DNA from: Limnohabitans_A sp048020265
GTDB lineage: Bacteria > Pseudomonadota > Gammaproteobacteria > Burkholderiales > Burkholderiaceae_C
Length of the DNA: 64,000 nt
Assembly (NCBI RefSeq): GCF_048020265.1
Contig: NZ_CP171843.1
Span: forward strand, 62,001-126,000
Direction of reading: 5' to 3'
Shown in pieces: positions 43,808 through 52,494 of this stretch (the first letter of the stretch is position 1; every line of letters begins with the position of its first letter). Below the pieces are notes generated by a model. The model searched no databases, was not told the DNA's origin, and saw nothing but the letters and a program-made list of their open reading frames with translations. A program made the position numbers and the translations under genes.

Positions 43808-45289
43808 TCAATTTGTGGGCGTCGGTGACAGCGGAAAATGGATCGATACGCACAGGCCGTGGGGCTTCACCCCGCCAAGCTGGACTTCGCCTTGGTGACG
43901 CTCCACGATTTCCTTCACGATGGCCAAGCCCAGGCCACAGCCTTGGCCCACATCGCTCGCCCGTACAAACCGCTCGAACACGCGTTCGCGGTCCGCTTGG
44001 GACAAACCTGGCCCACTGTCCGAGACTTGCAGCAAGGCCTGCGGTTTGGCGCCGGCCATGTCTGCAGCCACACGCACGGTCACCTGACTGCCCGCGCCGG
44101 CATATTGCAGCGCGTTGTCGATCAGGTTGCTCAGGGCCTCGCGCACCAGCAGCTCGTTGGCCTCGATCCAGACCGGTGCAGTGGCGCGCTCGTCCAAGCC
44201 CAGATCGATGTGCGCTCGCAGTGCACGCGGCACCCATTCGGCCGTCAGCGTTTGGGCCAGGCGTTGCAAGTCAAAGCGTTTGCGGTCCTGGGCCATGACC
44301 GATTCAGGCTCGGCACGCGCCAGTGTGAGCAACTGATTGACCAGGTGCGCGCTGCGTGTGGCGCTGTCATGCACGCGCTGCAAACGGGCACGCAGCTCGG
44401 GGTCGGTGGTGGACTGCAGGGCGATTTCGGTCTGGCTTTTGAGGCCCGCCAGCGGTGTGCGCAGTTGGTGTGCGGCATCGCCAATGAAACGCTTTTGCGT
44501 GGCCACGGTGTTTTGCACCGCCGACAGCAAGGTGTTGATGGCCGTGGCCAGTGACCACAGTTCACGTGGGGCCGAGGCCAGCTGCAAAGGGGCCAGGTCC
44601 GTGGGGGCGCGGCCTTCGACCTGCTGGCGCAAACGGCCCAGCGGTGCCAGCCCTGCCCGGATGCCCAGCCACACGATCACCGTCATCAGCAGCACCAGGC
44701 TCGACATGGGCAGCAGCATGTCCACCAAAATGCGCCGGGCCAGTTCTTCGCGGTTGGCGCTGCTGCGTGCCACCTGCACCAGCATCGTTTGCTGCGCTGC
44801 GCCGTCGTCGCCAAAACTCAGGTACAGCGCCACCAGCCGCAGTGGCTGACCTGTTGGGGTGTGCAGGGCCGCGCGGCCATTGACTGGCATGGTGCCGTCA
44901 TAAAAATACGGCGTGTTCAATGCCGGCGGCTCGTCACTGTGGTGTGCCGGGGGCGGCGGCAGAGCCTGGTTGCCCAAAATGAATTGCCCGGGCGGTGAGC
45001 TGACCATGTAGAGTTGGCGGTCTGCGGGGTCGGCTTCGAGCACGTCTTGCGCCGCGCGTGGAAAGTCAATCAACAGGCCATTGCCAATGGGCTTGAGCTG
45101 CCTGGCCAGCGAGCGGCTCGCTTGCAGCAAGCTGGCGTCAATCGCCTCGTTGGCATAACCCGCTGCGAAGCGGTAGGTGGCCACCCCCCCGGTCATCCAC
45201 AGCACCAGTTGTGGCAGCAGCACCCACAACAACAACTGCCGGGCCAGTGAGACGCCCGCTTGGCCGGTGGGAAGGTGAGGGTGGTTCAT
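43808..45289 (-). CDS. sensor histidine kinase, TctE/GtrS-like
   Basis: This 493-residue membrane sensor kinase has two membrane helices (about residues 17-40 and 188-212) with a periplasmic sensor between them. The HAMP-like region is followed by the phospho-acceptor His274 in AAHQLRTPLAGLKSQ, the N box NLIDNALQYA, and ATP-binding motifs DSGPGLS and GCGLGLAIVKEI. It overlaps the response regulator gene by four bases. Adjacency to glk and the Gts importer suggests it senses a sugar or its oxidation products, like GtrS in Pseudomonas; that is inference. Confidence 0.9.
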   Translation of the reverse strand: MNHPHLPTGQAGVSLARQLLLWVLLPQLVLWMTGGVATYRFAAGYANEAIDASLLQASRSLARQLKPIGNGLLIDFPRAAQDVLEADPADRQLYMVSSPPGQFILGNQALPPPPAHHSDEPPALNTPYFYDGTMPVNGRAALHTPTGQPLRLVALYLSFGDDGAAQQTMLVQVARSSANREELARRILVDMLLPMSSLVLLMTVIVWLGIRAGLAPLGRLRQQVEGRAPTDLAPLQLASAPRELWSLATAINTLLSAVQNTVATQKRFIGDAAHQLRTPLAGLKSQTEIALQSTTDPELRARLQRVHDSATRSAHLVNQLLTLARAEPESVMAQDRKRFDLQRLAQTLTAEWVPRALRAHIDLGLDERATAPVWIEANELLVREALSNLIDNALQYAGAGSQVTVRVAADMAGAKPQALLQVSDSGPGLSQADRERVFERFVRASDVGQGCGLGLAIVKEIVERHQGEVQLGGVKPHGLCVSIHFPLSPTPTN

Positions 45290-45954
45290 GCCTCGGTTTC
45301 GAGCAAATACCCCAAACCGCGCACGGTCCGTATGCTCAGGCGTGCCCCTTCGAGCTTGCGCCGCAGTCGGTGGATGTAGACCTCGATCGAGTTGCCGCCA
45401 CCGGTCTCGCCGCTGTCGTCAGCCCAGGCCTGGTGAATCTGCTCTTTGGTCACCACCTGGTCGCGTTGCTGCACCAGCAATTCCAAAAGTGTCCATTCGC
45501 GCCCGCTCAACTCCAAGGGCTCGCCCGCCAACATGGCGCGGCGTGTGGCCTTGTCCAGCGTCAGCTCGCCTGCCCATGTCGGTGTGTTGGCCGGTTGGCT
45601 GCGCCGAAGCAGGGCTTGCAAGCGGGCCAATAACTCTGGAAAGTCAAAAGGTTTGGTCACGTAATCGTCGGCCCCAGCCTGCAGGCCGGCAACCCGGTCG
45701 TCCAAGGCATCGCGGGCCGTCAACAAGACCACAGGCAAAGTGGGTTGGGTTTGGCGCACATGCTGCAACACCGCCAAGCCGTCCAGCATGGGCAAGCCGA
45801 TGTCCAGCACGGCAATGTCGAAAGCTTGTTTGTTCAGCAAGTAGTCGGCCACTGCCCCATTGGGCGCGTGTTCCACCGTAAAACCGGCGCCGCCCAGCTG
45901 AGTTTGCAGGGCATCGGCCAGCATGGCGTCGTCTTCGGCAAGCAGCAATTTCAT
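45286..45954 (-). CDS. OmpR-type response regulator, GltR-like
   Basis: This 222-residue protein has a receiver domain with the phosphorylated Asp51 in VLDIGLPMLDG and the conserved TKPFDFPEL. An OmpR/PhoB winged-helix DNA-binding domain follows (from about residue 125, ending RTVRGLGYLLETEA). I chose ATG 45954, where the family begins MKLLLAEDD; the frame is open upstream. It is the first gene of an RR-HK-glk minus-strand unit divergent from the sugar importer, which makes the importer the likely target. Confidence 0.92.
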   Translation of the reverse strand: MKLLLAEDDAMLADALQTQLGGAGFTVEHAPNGAVADYLLNKQAFDIAVLDIGLPMLDGLAVLQHVRQTQPTLPVVLLTARDALDDRVAGLQAGADDYVTKPFDFPELLARLQALLRRSQPANTPTWAGELTLDKATRRAMLAGEPLELSGREWTLLELLVQQRDQVVTKEQIHQAWADDSGETGGGNSIEVYIHRLRRKLEGARLSIRTVRGLGYLLETEA

Positions 45955-46028
45955 GGCTGCAAGCTTAATGGATTGTTCAGCCCGTGGCCTCGCATCCTGG
46001 CGCATGGGCACTCAGGGTTTAACCTAGT

Positions 46029-46053
46029 GTTAATAAATTAACGAAACATTAAT
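46029..46053. promoter_or_regulatory. candidate operator between the two-component system and the sugar importer
   Basis: An AT-rich block stands out in the GC-rich intergenic region. GTTAAT (46029-46034) and ATTAAC (46037-46042) form a perfect 6-2-6 inverted repeat, and a further ATTAAT lies at 46048-46053. Repeated TTAA-type half-sites between divergent genes are what an OmpR-type regulator could bind. Function is inferred. Confidence 0.4.
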
Positions 46054-46137
46054 ATTTGCCCGTCGAGGTGATGGCCGGCTCATCCGCTCCCTCGCACATC
46101 AACTCAGGGCCTTGTGTGCCTCAACCGGGAGACTCTC

Positions 46138-47391
46138 TTGAAAACTTTGAAAATGTTCCAGCGTTCGATCTTGGCCACAGCTGCCGTGCTGACCGTGGCG
46201 GCCCATGCCGGTGAAGTGGAAGTGCTGCACTACTGGACCAGCGGTGGCGAAGCCAAATCGGCCGCAGCGCTGAAGGCCACACTGCAAGGCAAAGGCCACA
46301 CCTGGAAAGACTTTGCCGTGGCAGGTGGCGGTGGTGACAACGCCATGACCGTGCTCAAGTCGCGCGTAGTGTCGGGCAATGCCCCAGCCGCTGCGCAGAT
46401 CAAAGGCCCTGCTTTGCAAGAATGGGCTGCAGAAGGCGTGCTGGCCAACATCGACGATGTGGCCAAGGCCGAGAAGTGGGACAACTTGCTGCCGCCCGTG
46501 GTCGCCAATGTCATGAAATACAAGGGCAACTACATTGCCGCCCCGGTGAACGTGCACCGCGTGAACTGGCTGTGGGCCAGCAATGATGCGTTCAAGAAAG
46601 CCGGTGCCAAAGTGCCGACCAACTGGGATGAGTTCTTTGTTGCGGCCGAGGCGCTGAAGAAGGCCGGCATCATCCCCGTGGCGCACGGGGGTCAAAACTG
46701 GCAAGACTTCACCACCTTCGAGAGCGTGGCGCTGGGCGTTGGCGGTGCCGACTTCTACAAAAAAGCCTTGGTACAACTGGACCAGCCCACTTTGACCGGT
46801 GCCACCATGACCAAGGTGCTCGACACCTTCAAGAAGGTCAAGACCTACACCGACAAGAACGCGCCAGGTCGCGACTGGAACCTGGCCACCGCCATGGTCA
46901 TCAAGGGCGAGGCGGGCATGCAGTTGATGGGTGACTGGGCCAAGGGAGAGTTTGTGGCCGCGGGCAAGAAGCCTGGCGCTGACTTCACCTGCGCAGCTGC
47001 GCCGGGCACTGCCAAGTCGTTCACCTTCAACGTCGACTCGTTCGCCATGTTCAAGCTGAAGAACGATGCCAACACCAAGGCCCAGAAAGATCTGGCCTCG
47101 GCCATCATGTCCACTGACTTCCAGGAAGTGTTCAACCTGAACAAGGGCTCCATCCCTGTGCGTCTGAACATGAACCTGGCCAAGTTTGACGACTGCGCCA
47201 AACTCAGCTCCAACGACTTCGTGTCAACAGCCAAGAGCGGCGGCTTGGTGCCTTCTGTGGCGCACGGCATGGCCATCGGCTCGGCCACTTCTGGCGCGAT
47301 CCAAGACGCCGTTAGCCAGTTCTGGAACGACGACAAGATGAGCACGAAAGACGCGCAAGCCAAGATCGCTTCGGCCGCCAAGGTCAAGTGA
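46138..47391 (+). CDS. gtsA: glucose/mannose ABC transporter substrate-binding protein (GtsA-like)
   Basis: This 417-residue periplasmic protein captures sugar for the following permeases. The signal peptide ends near AAHA, and the mature part EVEVLHYWTSGGEAKSAAALK with KGHTWKDFAVAGGGGD closely resembles Pseudomonas GtsA. I propose the TTG at 46138, which has GGGAGA five bases upstream and gives MKTLKMFQRSILATAA; ATG 46153 is the alternative. The gene is divergent from the response regulator gene. A hairpin lies between it and the next gene, which fits higher expression of the receptor. Confidence 0.9.
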   Translation: MKTLKMFQRSILATAAVLTVAAHAGEVEVLHYWTSGGEAKSAAALKATLQGKGHTWKDFAVAGGGGDNAMTVLKSRVVSGNAPAAAQIKGPALQEWAAEGVLANIDDVAKAEKWDNLLPPVVANVMKYKGNYIAAPVNVHRVNWLWASNDAFKKAGAKVPTNWDEFFVAAEALKKAGIIPVAHGGQNWQDFTTFESVALGVGGADFYKKALVQLDQPTLTGATMTKVLDTFKKVKTYTDKNAPGRDWNLATAMVIKGEAGMQLMGDWAKGEFVAAGKKPGADFTCAAAPGTAKSFTFNVDSFAMFKLKNDANTKAQKDLASAIMSTDFQEVFNLNKGSIPVRLNMNLAKFDDCAKLSSNDFVSTAKSGGLVPSVAHGMAIGSATSGAIQDAVSQFWNDDKMSTKDAQAKIASAAKVK

Positions 47392-47488
47392 GTCGTTGAG
47401 TTGGTGGATGCTGTCATGGCAAGCAAAGCGTGGCCATCCATGAACCTCAAGGTTGAACTGATCTGAGTCTGTTATTTCGCTGAGCCAT

Positions 47489-47517
47489 CGGGCTGCAGGT
47501 CACAAGCTTGCAGCCCG
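47489..47517 (+). promoter_or_regulatory. intergenic hairpin between gtsA and gtsB
   Basis: A perfect 9-bp stem (47489-47497 with 47509-47517) with an 11-base loop lies in the 150-base gap. There is no T run, so it is not an ordinary terminator. In maltose-type operons such hairpins protect the binding-protein mRNA; that role is inference. Confidence 0.5.
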
Positions 47518-47541
47518 CGTCGGCCCCTGATTGGATCACCC

Positions 47542-48420
47542 ATGTCTGTATCCTCCCCCCAGCAAGTCGCCTGGCTGCCCAAGTTGGTCATCGCGCCCAG
47601 CTTTGTGCTGTCGCTGCTGTTCATCTACGGCTTGATGGCCTGGAACGGTTATTTGTCCCTGTCCGCCTCTCGCCTGCTGCCCAATTACGAATTTGCGGGT
47701 CTGCAGCACTATGCGGCGCTGCTGGACAGCGACCGCTTCCGTGTGGCCATGACCAACATGGCGGTGTTTGGTTTTTGTTTCATCGGCGGTGCGATGGCGT
47801 TGGGCGTGTTGCTGGCCATCCTGCTCGACCAGAAGGTGCGCGGCGAAGGCGTCTTGCGCACCATCTACCTGTACCCCATGGCGATCTCGTTCATCGTCAC
47901 AGGCACCGCGTGGAAGTGGATTTTGAATCCTGGCCTGGGTTTACAGCATTTGATGCGCAGCTGGGGTTTCGAAGATTTCCAGTTCGAGTGGCTGGTCGAT
48001 CAGGACATGGCCATCTACTGCGTGGTGATTGCGGGCGTGTGGCAAAGCGCGGGCTTTGTCATGGCGCTGTTTTTGGCCGCGTTGCGTGGCATTGACGATT
48101 CGATCATCAAAGCAGCGCAAGTGGACGGCGCGAGCTTGCCCATCATTTACTGGCGCATCATTTTGCCGAGCCTGGGCCCGGTGTTTTTCAGCACGCTGAT
48201 GGTGGTCTCGCACTTGGCCATCAAGAGCTTCGATTTGGTGATGGCGCTCACTGCAGGGGGGCCCGGTTATGCGACCGATTTGCCCGCCACTTTCATGTAC
48301 GCCACCGCCTTCACACGCGGCCAGATCGGCGTGGGCGCGGCCAGCGCCACCGTGATGCTGGCCACCGTGGCGGCGATTGTGGTGCCTTACCTGTACTCTG
48401 AATTGCGGAGCAAACGATGA
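47542..48420 (+). CDS. gtsB: sugar ABC transporter permease (GtsB-like)
   Basis: This 292-residue inner-membrane permease belongs to the MalF-type family. Six helices are visible, and the EAA-type coupling motif for contacting the ATPase is AAQVDGASLPIIYWRIILPSLGP. It overlaps the next permease gene by four bases (ATGA). With gtsA, the second permease and the ATPase it forms a complete importer, probably for glucose or mannose. Confidence 0.9.
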   Translation: MSVSSPQQVAWLPKLVIAPSFVLSLLFIYGLMAWNGYLSLSASRLLPNYEFAGLQHYAALLDSDRFRVAMTNMAVFGFCFIGGAMALGVLLAILLDQKVRGEGVLRTIYLYPMAISFIVTGTAWKWILNPGLGLQHLMRSWGFEDFQFEWLVDQDMAIYCVVIAGVWQSAGFVMALFLAALRGIDDSIIKAAQVDGASLPIIYWRIILPSLGPVFFSTLMVVSHLAIKSFDLVMALTAGGPGYATDLPATFMYATAFTRGQIGVGAASATVMLATVAAIVVPYLYSELRSKR

Positions 48421-49271
48421 ACCGCCTGAATTTTCATCGCCTGATTCTGTGGTCCATGCTGCTGCTGTTCGCAGCCTGGTTTTTGGTGCCGCTGTATGTG
48501 ATGCTGACCACCTCGCTGAAAGACGCCGAGCAACTGCGCACGGGCAACTTGCTGAGCTTGCCTACCGCGCCCACGCTGGACGCTTGGTTCAAAGCCTGGG
48601 GTAGCGCCTGCACCGGTGTGCAGTGCGAAGGACTCCAACCTTTCTTCTGGAACTCGATCGTGATGGTAGTGCCTGCGGTACTGCTGTCCACCTTGATCGG
48701 CTCGCTCAATGGCTATGTGCTCAGCAAGTGGAAGTTTCGCGGCAGTGAGACCCTGTTCGCCTTCATGCTGTTTGGCGTGTTCATGCCCATGCAGGTGGTG
48801 CTGCTGCCCATGAGCCAGGTGCTGGGCTGGCTGGGTGTGGCCAGTTCGGTGTGGGGTTTGATGCTGGTGCACATCGTGGCCGGTATCCCCTCGACAACAC
48901 TGTTCTTTCGCAATTACTACATCGGCTTGCCCGATGAATTGATCAAAGCCGCGCAACTCGATGGCGCAGGTTTTTGGATGATTTTCCGTCGCATCGTGTT
49001 GCCGCTGTCTTTGCCGATTTTGGTGGTCACGCTGATCTGGCAGTTCACCAACATCTGGAACGACTTTTTGTACGGCGTGGTGTTCTCGGGCGCCGACAGC
49101 AAACCGATCACCGTGGGCCTGAACAACCTGGCCAACACCTCCAGCGCCGTCAAGGAATACAACGTGGACATGGCCGCCGCGCTGATCGCGGCATTGCCCA
49201 CCTTGTTCGTGTACGTGGTGGCGGGTAAATATTTCGTGCGCGGCCTGACGGCTGGCGCCGTCAAGGGCTAA
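48417..49271 (+). CDS. gtsC: sugar ABC transporter permease (GtsC-like)
   Basis: This 284-residue MalG-type permease has six helices and the EAA motif AAQLDGAGFWMIFRRIVLPLSLP. The N-terminal helix MLLLFAAWFLVPLYVMLTTSLKDAE is typical. It starts within the stop codon of gtsB and is followed by the ATPase gene after 11 bases. Confidence 0.9.
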   Translation: MNRLNFHRLILWSMLLLFAAWFLVPLYVMLTTSLKDAEQLRTGNLLSLPTAPTLDAWFKAWGSACTGVQCEGLQPFFWNSIVMVVPAVLLSTLIGSLNGYVLSKWKFRGSETLFAFMLFGVFMPMQVVLLPMSQVLGWLGVASSVWGLMLVHIVAGIPSTTLFFRNYYIGLPDELIKAAQLDGAGFWMIFRRIVLPLSLPILVVTLIWQFTNIWNDFLYGVVFSGADSKPITVGLNNLANTSSAVKEYNVDMAAALIAALPTLFVYVVAGKYFVRGLTAGAVKG

Positions 49272-49282
49272 AGGAAAAGACC

Positions 49283-50350
49283 ATGGGCGCACTCGCCATT
49301 CGCAACATCCACAAGACCTACAACGACACGGTCCACATCCTGAAAGGCATTGATTTGGAGATCAATGCCGGTGAATTTCTGATTTTGGTCGGCCCGTCCG
49401 GCTGCGGCAAATCCACGCTGCTGTCGATGATCGCGGGCTTGGATCACCCCAGCAGCGGCAGCATCCACATCGGTGAGCGCGATGTGACGAACTTGCCCAG
49501 CAAGGACCGCGACATCGCCATGGTGTTCCAGAGCTACGCGCTCTACCCCAACATGACCGTGGCGCAAAACATCGCCTTCGGTCTGGAGATTCGCAAGGTG
49601 CCCAAGGCCGAGCGCAAAGCCGCCGTGGACCGTGTGTCGGCCATGCTGCAAATCGGCCACCTGCTCGACCGCAAGCCCGGGCAACTCTCGGGCGGCCAGC
49701 GTCAGCGCGTGGCCATGGGCCGGGCCTTGGCGCGTGACCCCAAGCTGTTTTTGTTTGACGAGCCGCTGTCCAACCTGGACGCCAAGCTGCGCGTGGAAAT
49801 GCGCGCCGAGATCAAGCTGCTGCACCAGCGCACCCAAACCACCACGGTGTACGTGACGCACGACCAGGTCGAAGCCATGACGCTGGGCGACCGCATCGCC
49901 GTGATGAAAGACGGCCTGGTGCAACAGTTCGGCACACCCAGCGAAATCTACAACCGCCCGGCCAACCGTTTTGTGGCCGAGTTCATTGGCTCACCGGCCA
50001 TGAACATGCTGGATGCGCATCGTGTGGGCGCTTCCTTGACCGCCCATGGTGTGGAGCTGGCCATCACCGACGCGCAACGCACGGCCCTGCAAGCGCATGG
50101 CAACGCCGAGCTGGTTTATGGCCTGCGCCCCGAGAGCATCAGCTTTGCGGCCCAAGGCCTGCCTGGCACGCTCAGCATGATCGAGCCCACCGGTCCCGAA
50201 ACCTACGCCACGGTGGACACCGCCGCAGGCAAGCTCACGGCCCGCGTGCCGGGCGTGCTGCAAGCGAGCGTGGGCGATGCGGTGCACCTGCAATGGTCGG
50301 CCGAGCAGTCGCATTTGTTTGACCGGGTGAGTGGCGACAGAGTGGGGTGA
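49283..50350 (+). CDS. sugar ABC transporter ATP-binding protein (MalK/UgpC type)
   Basis: This 355-residue ATPase powers the Gts importer. Walker A is GPSGCGKST, the signature is LSGGQRQRVAMGRAL, Walker B is LFLFDEPLSNLDAKLR, and the H loop is VTHDQVEAM. A C-terminal TOBE-like domain (from about residue 240) includes LVYGLRPESISF. AAGGAAAAG precedes ATG 49283. A strong bidirectional terminator follows, ending the operon. Confidence 0.93.
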   Translation: MGALAIRNIHKTYNDTVHILKGIDLEINAGEFLILVGPSGCGKSTLLSMIAGLDHPSSGSIHIGERDVTNLPSKDRDIAMVFQSYALYPNMTVAQNIAFGLEIRKVPKAERKAAVDRVSAMLQIGHLLDRKPGQLSGGQRQRVAMGRALARDPKLFLFDEPLSNLDAKLRVEMRAEIKLLHQRTQTTTVYVTHDQVEAMTLGDRIAVMKDGLVQQFGTPSEIYNRPANRFVAEFIGSPAMNMLDAHRVGASLTAHGVELAITDAQRTALQAHGNAELVYGLRPESISFAAQGLPGTLSMIEPTGPETYATVDTAAGKLTARVPGVLQASVGDAVHLQWSAEQSHLFDRVSGDRVG

Positions 50351-50396
50351 TAGACAGGCGTGGAGCGCAGGCTCATAGCCATGAGCCACGGATCAG

Positions 50397-50433
50397 AAAA
50401 GCCCCGTCAGACGCAAGTCCGACGGGGCTTTTT
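50397..50433. terminator. bidirectional terminator between the Gts operon and htpG
   Basis: A 12-bp perfect stem (50397-50408 with 50421-50432) has T runs on both strands. It can end both the sugar importer operon and htpG, which converge here. Confidence 0.9.
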
Positions 50434-50450
50434 GCTGGGGCGGTCGCCGA

Positions 50451-52418
50451 TCAGCTCAGCAGTGCATTGACCCGCTTCACATAAGCCGCAGGGTCTGCGG
50501 GCAAACCGCCTTCGGCCAGCAGGGCTTGGTCAAACAGGATGTGGGCCAGGTCGTGGAAGTGGACCGAACCGTCGAGTTTTTTGACCAGCGCGTGCTCGGG
50601 GTTGACTTCCAGCACAGGCTTGACTTCAGGCGCTTGTTGACCGGCTTGCTTGAGCATGCGGGCCAGTTGCATGCTCATGCCGTCGTCGGTCACCACCAGG
50701 CAGGCGGGGCTGTCGACCAGGCGGCTGGTCACGCGCACGTCTTCGGCTTTGTCTTTCAGCGCTTCTTTCAGTTTGGCCAGCACGGGCTTGAAGGTTTCTG
50801 CGGCTTCTTCGGCGGCTTTCTTTTCTTCTTCGTCTTGCAGCTTGCCCAGGTCAAACGCGCCTTTGGCCACGCTTTGCAGCGGCGTGCCGTCGAACTCGTG
50901 CACGAAGTTGAGCGCCCACTCGTCCACGCGGTCGGTCATGAGCAGCACTTCGATGCCTTTTTTCTTGAAGACTTCCAGCTGTGGGCTGTTCTTGGCGGCG
51001 GCCAGGGTGTCGGCGGTGATGTAGTAAATCGCGTCCTGGCCTTCTTTCATGCGGGCTTTGTAGTCGGCAAAGCTCACGCTGACAGTGTCGCTGGTGGTCG
51101 ACGCGAAGCGCAGCAGCTTGGACAGGCGGTCTTTGTTGGCAAAGTCTTCGCCCAGGCCTTCTTTCAGCACCGCGCCGAACTCGGCGTAGAACTTGGAATA
51201 CTGGCCGATCTTGGCTTTGTCTTCTTCCGACAAGACATCGGTGACGCCGTCGGTCGCTTCAGGCGCCTTGTCGTGCTTGGCCAGGTCCTCCAGCATGGAC
51301 AGTACCCGCTTGGTGCAGCCCTCGCGGATGGCTTTCACGTCGCGGCTTTCCTGCAGCAGTTCGCGGCTCACGTTCAGCGGCAGGTCGGCCGAGTCCACCA
51401 CGCCCTTCACAAAGCGCAGGTAGCTGGGCATCAGTGCCTCGGCGTCGTCCATGATGAACACGCGCTTGACGTACAGCTTGATGCCCGCCTTCTTGTCGCG
51501 GTTCCACAGGTCGTTTGGGGCCTTGGACGGGATGTAGAGCAGCTGGGTGTATTCGGTGCTGCCTTCCACGCGGTTGTGGGTCCAGGTCAGCGGGGCCTCA
51601 AAGTCGCGGCTGATCTGTTTGTAGAAGTCGGCGTACTGCTCGTCGGTGATGTCTTTCTTGGGGCGGGTCCACAAGGCGCTGGCCTTGTTGATGGTTTCCC
51701 ACTCGCCCGTCTTGACCATGCCGCCGGGTTTGCGGCCGCCGTTTTCGTCTTTAGGGTCGATCAGTTCGCCGTCTTTCCACTCTTCCTTTTCCATCAGGAT
51801 GGGCAGGCTGATGTGGTCGGAGTATTTGCCGACGATTTCCTTGAGCTTCCAGGTGTTGGCGTATTCCAGCGCGTCTTCGCGCAGGTGCAAGATCACGCTG
51901 GTGCCGCGTTCGGCGCGGGTGAGGGTCTCGACCTCAAAGTCGCCCGTGCCGCCGCTGATCCAGCGCACGCCCTCTTCGGGCTTGGCGCCTGCGCGGCGGG
52001 TTTCCACAGTGATTTTTTCGGCGACGATGAAGCCCGAATAAAAGCCCACACCGAACTGGCCAATCAGCTGCGCGTCGGCTTTTTGGTCTCCGCTGAGCTT
52101 GCTCATGAAGTCCTTGGTGCCGCTCTTGGCGATGGTGCCCAGGTGGTCGATCGCTTCTTGCGCCGTCATGCCGATGCCGTTGTCGGTGATGGTCAGCGTC
52201 TTGGCGGCTTTGTCGAAGGACAGGCGCACCTGCAACTCGGGCGCGTCTTCGTACAGGGCGTTGTTGTTGAGCGCTTCAAAGCGCAGCTTGTCGCAGGCGT
52301 CGGACGCGTTGGAGATCAGCTCGCGCAGAAAGATCTCTTGGTTGGAGTACAGCGAATGGGTGACCAGGTGCAGCAGTTGTGCGACTTCGGCCTGAAAGGC
52401 ATGGGTTTGTTTGCTCAT
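50451..52418 (-). CDS. htpG: molecular chaperone HtpG (Hsp90)
   Basis: HtpG is the bacterial Hsp90 chaperone. The 655-residue protein has the GHKL ATPase domain with QEIFLRELISNASDACDKLRFEAL and DNGIGMTAQEAIDHLGTIAKSGT. The middle domain contains VDSADLPLNVSRELLQ, and the C-terminal dimerisation domain follows. It is near full length for the family (E. coli 624). The region before the ATG shows no obvious heat-shock promoter that I can call with confidence. It lies downstream of the pseudouridine synthase gene, from which a terminator separates it. Confidence 0.97.
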   Translation of the reverse strand: MSKQTHAFQAEVAQLLHLVTHSLYSNQEIFLRELISNASDACDKLRFEALNNNALYEDAPELQVRLSFDKAAKTLTITDNGIGMTAQEAIDHLGTIAKSGTKDFMSKLSGDQKADAQLIGQFGVGFYSGFIVAEKITVETRRAGAKPEEGVRWISGGTGDFEVETLTRAERGTSVILHLREDALEYANTWKLKEIVGKYSDHISLPILMEKEEWKDGELIDPKDENGGRKPGGMVKTGEWETINKASALWTRPKKDITDEQYADFYKQISRDFEAPLTWTHNRVEGSTEYTQLLYIPSKAPNDLWNRDKKAGIKLYVKRVFIMDDAEALMPSYLRFVKGVVDSADLPLNVSRELLQESRDVKAIREGCTKRVLSMLEDLAKHDKAPEATDGVTDVLSEEDKAKIGQYSKFYAEFGAVLKEGLGEDFANKDRLSKLLRFASTTSDTVSVSFADYKARMKEGQDAIYYITADTLAAAKNSPQLEVFKKKGIEVLLMTDRVDEWALNFVHEFDGTPLQSVAKGAFDLGKLQDEEEKKAAEEAAETFKPVLAKLKEALKDKAEDVRVTSRLVDSPACLVVTDDGMSMQLARMLKQAGQQAPEVKPVLEVNPEHALVKKLDGSVHFHDLAHILFDQALLAEGGLPADPAAYVKRVNALLS

Positions 52419-52450
52419 GGCGTCTCAAAAAAAGGAAGTTTAGAAAACCA

Positions 52451-52474
52451 AAACGCCCCACAGCTGGGGGCGTT
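52451..52474 (-). terminator. terminator after the RluF-like gene
   Basis: An 8-bp GC-rich stem (52452-52459 with 52467-52474) is followed on the minus strand by TTTTGGTTTT. It ends the pseudouridine synthase transcript just before htpG. Confidence 0.8.
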
Positions 52475-52494
52475 AGGCAAGATTTCAAGGGGCC

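Noticed and set aside
50408..50419. An 11-base match (TCAGACGCAAG) to the hairpin element core inside the terminator loop after the Gts operon
   Set aside because: An 11-base match over 64 kb is expected by chance and the flanking stem is that of a normal terminator.
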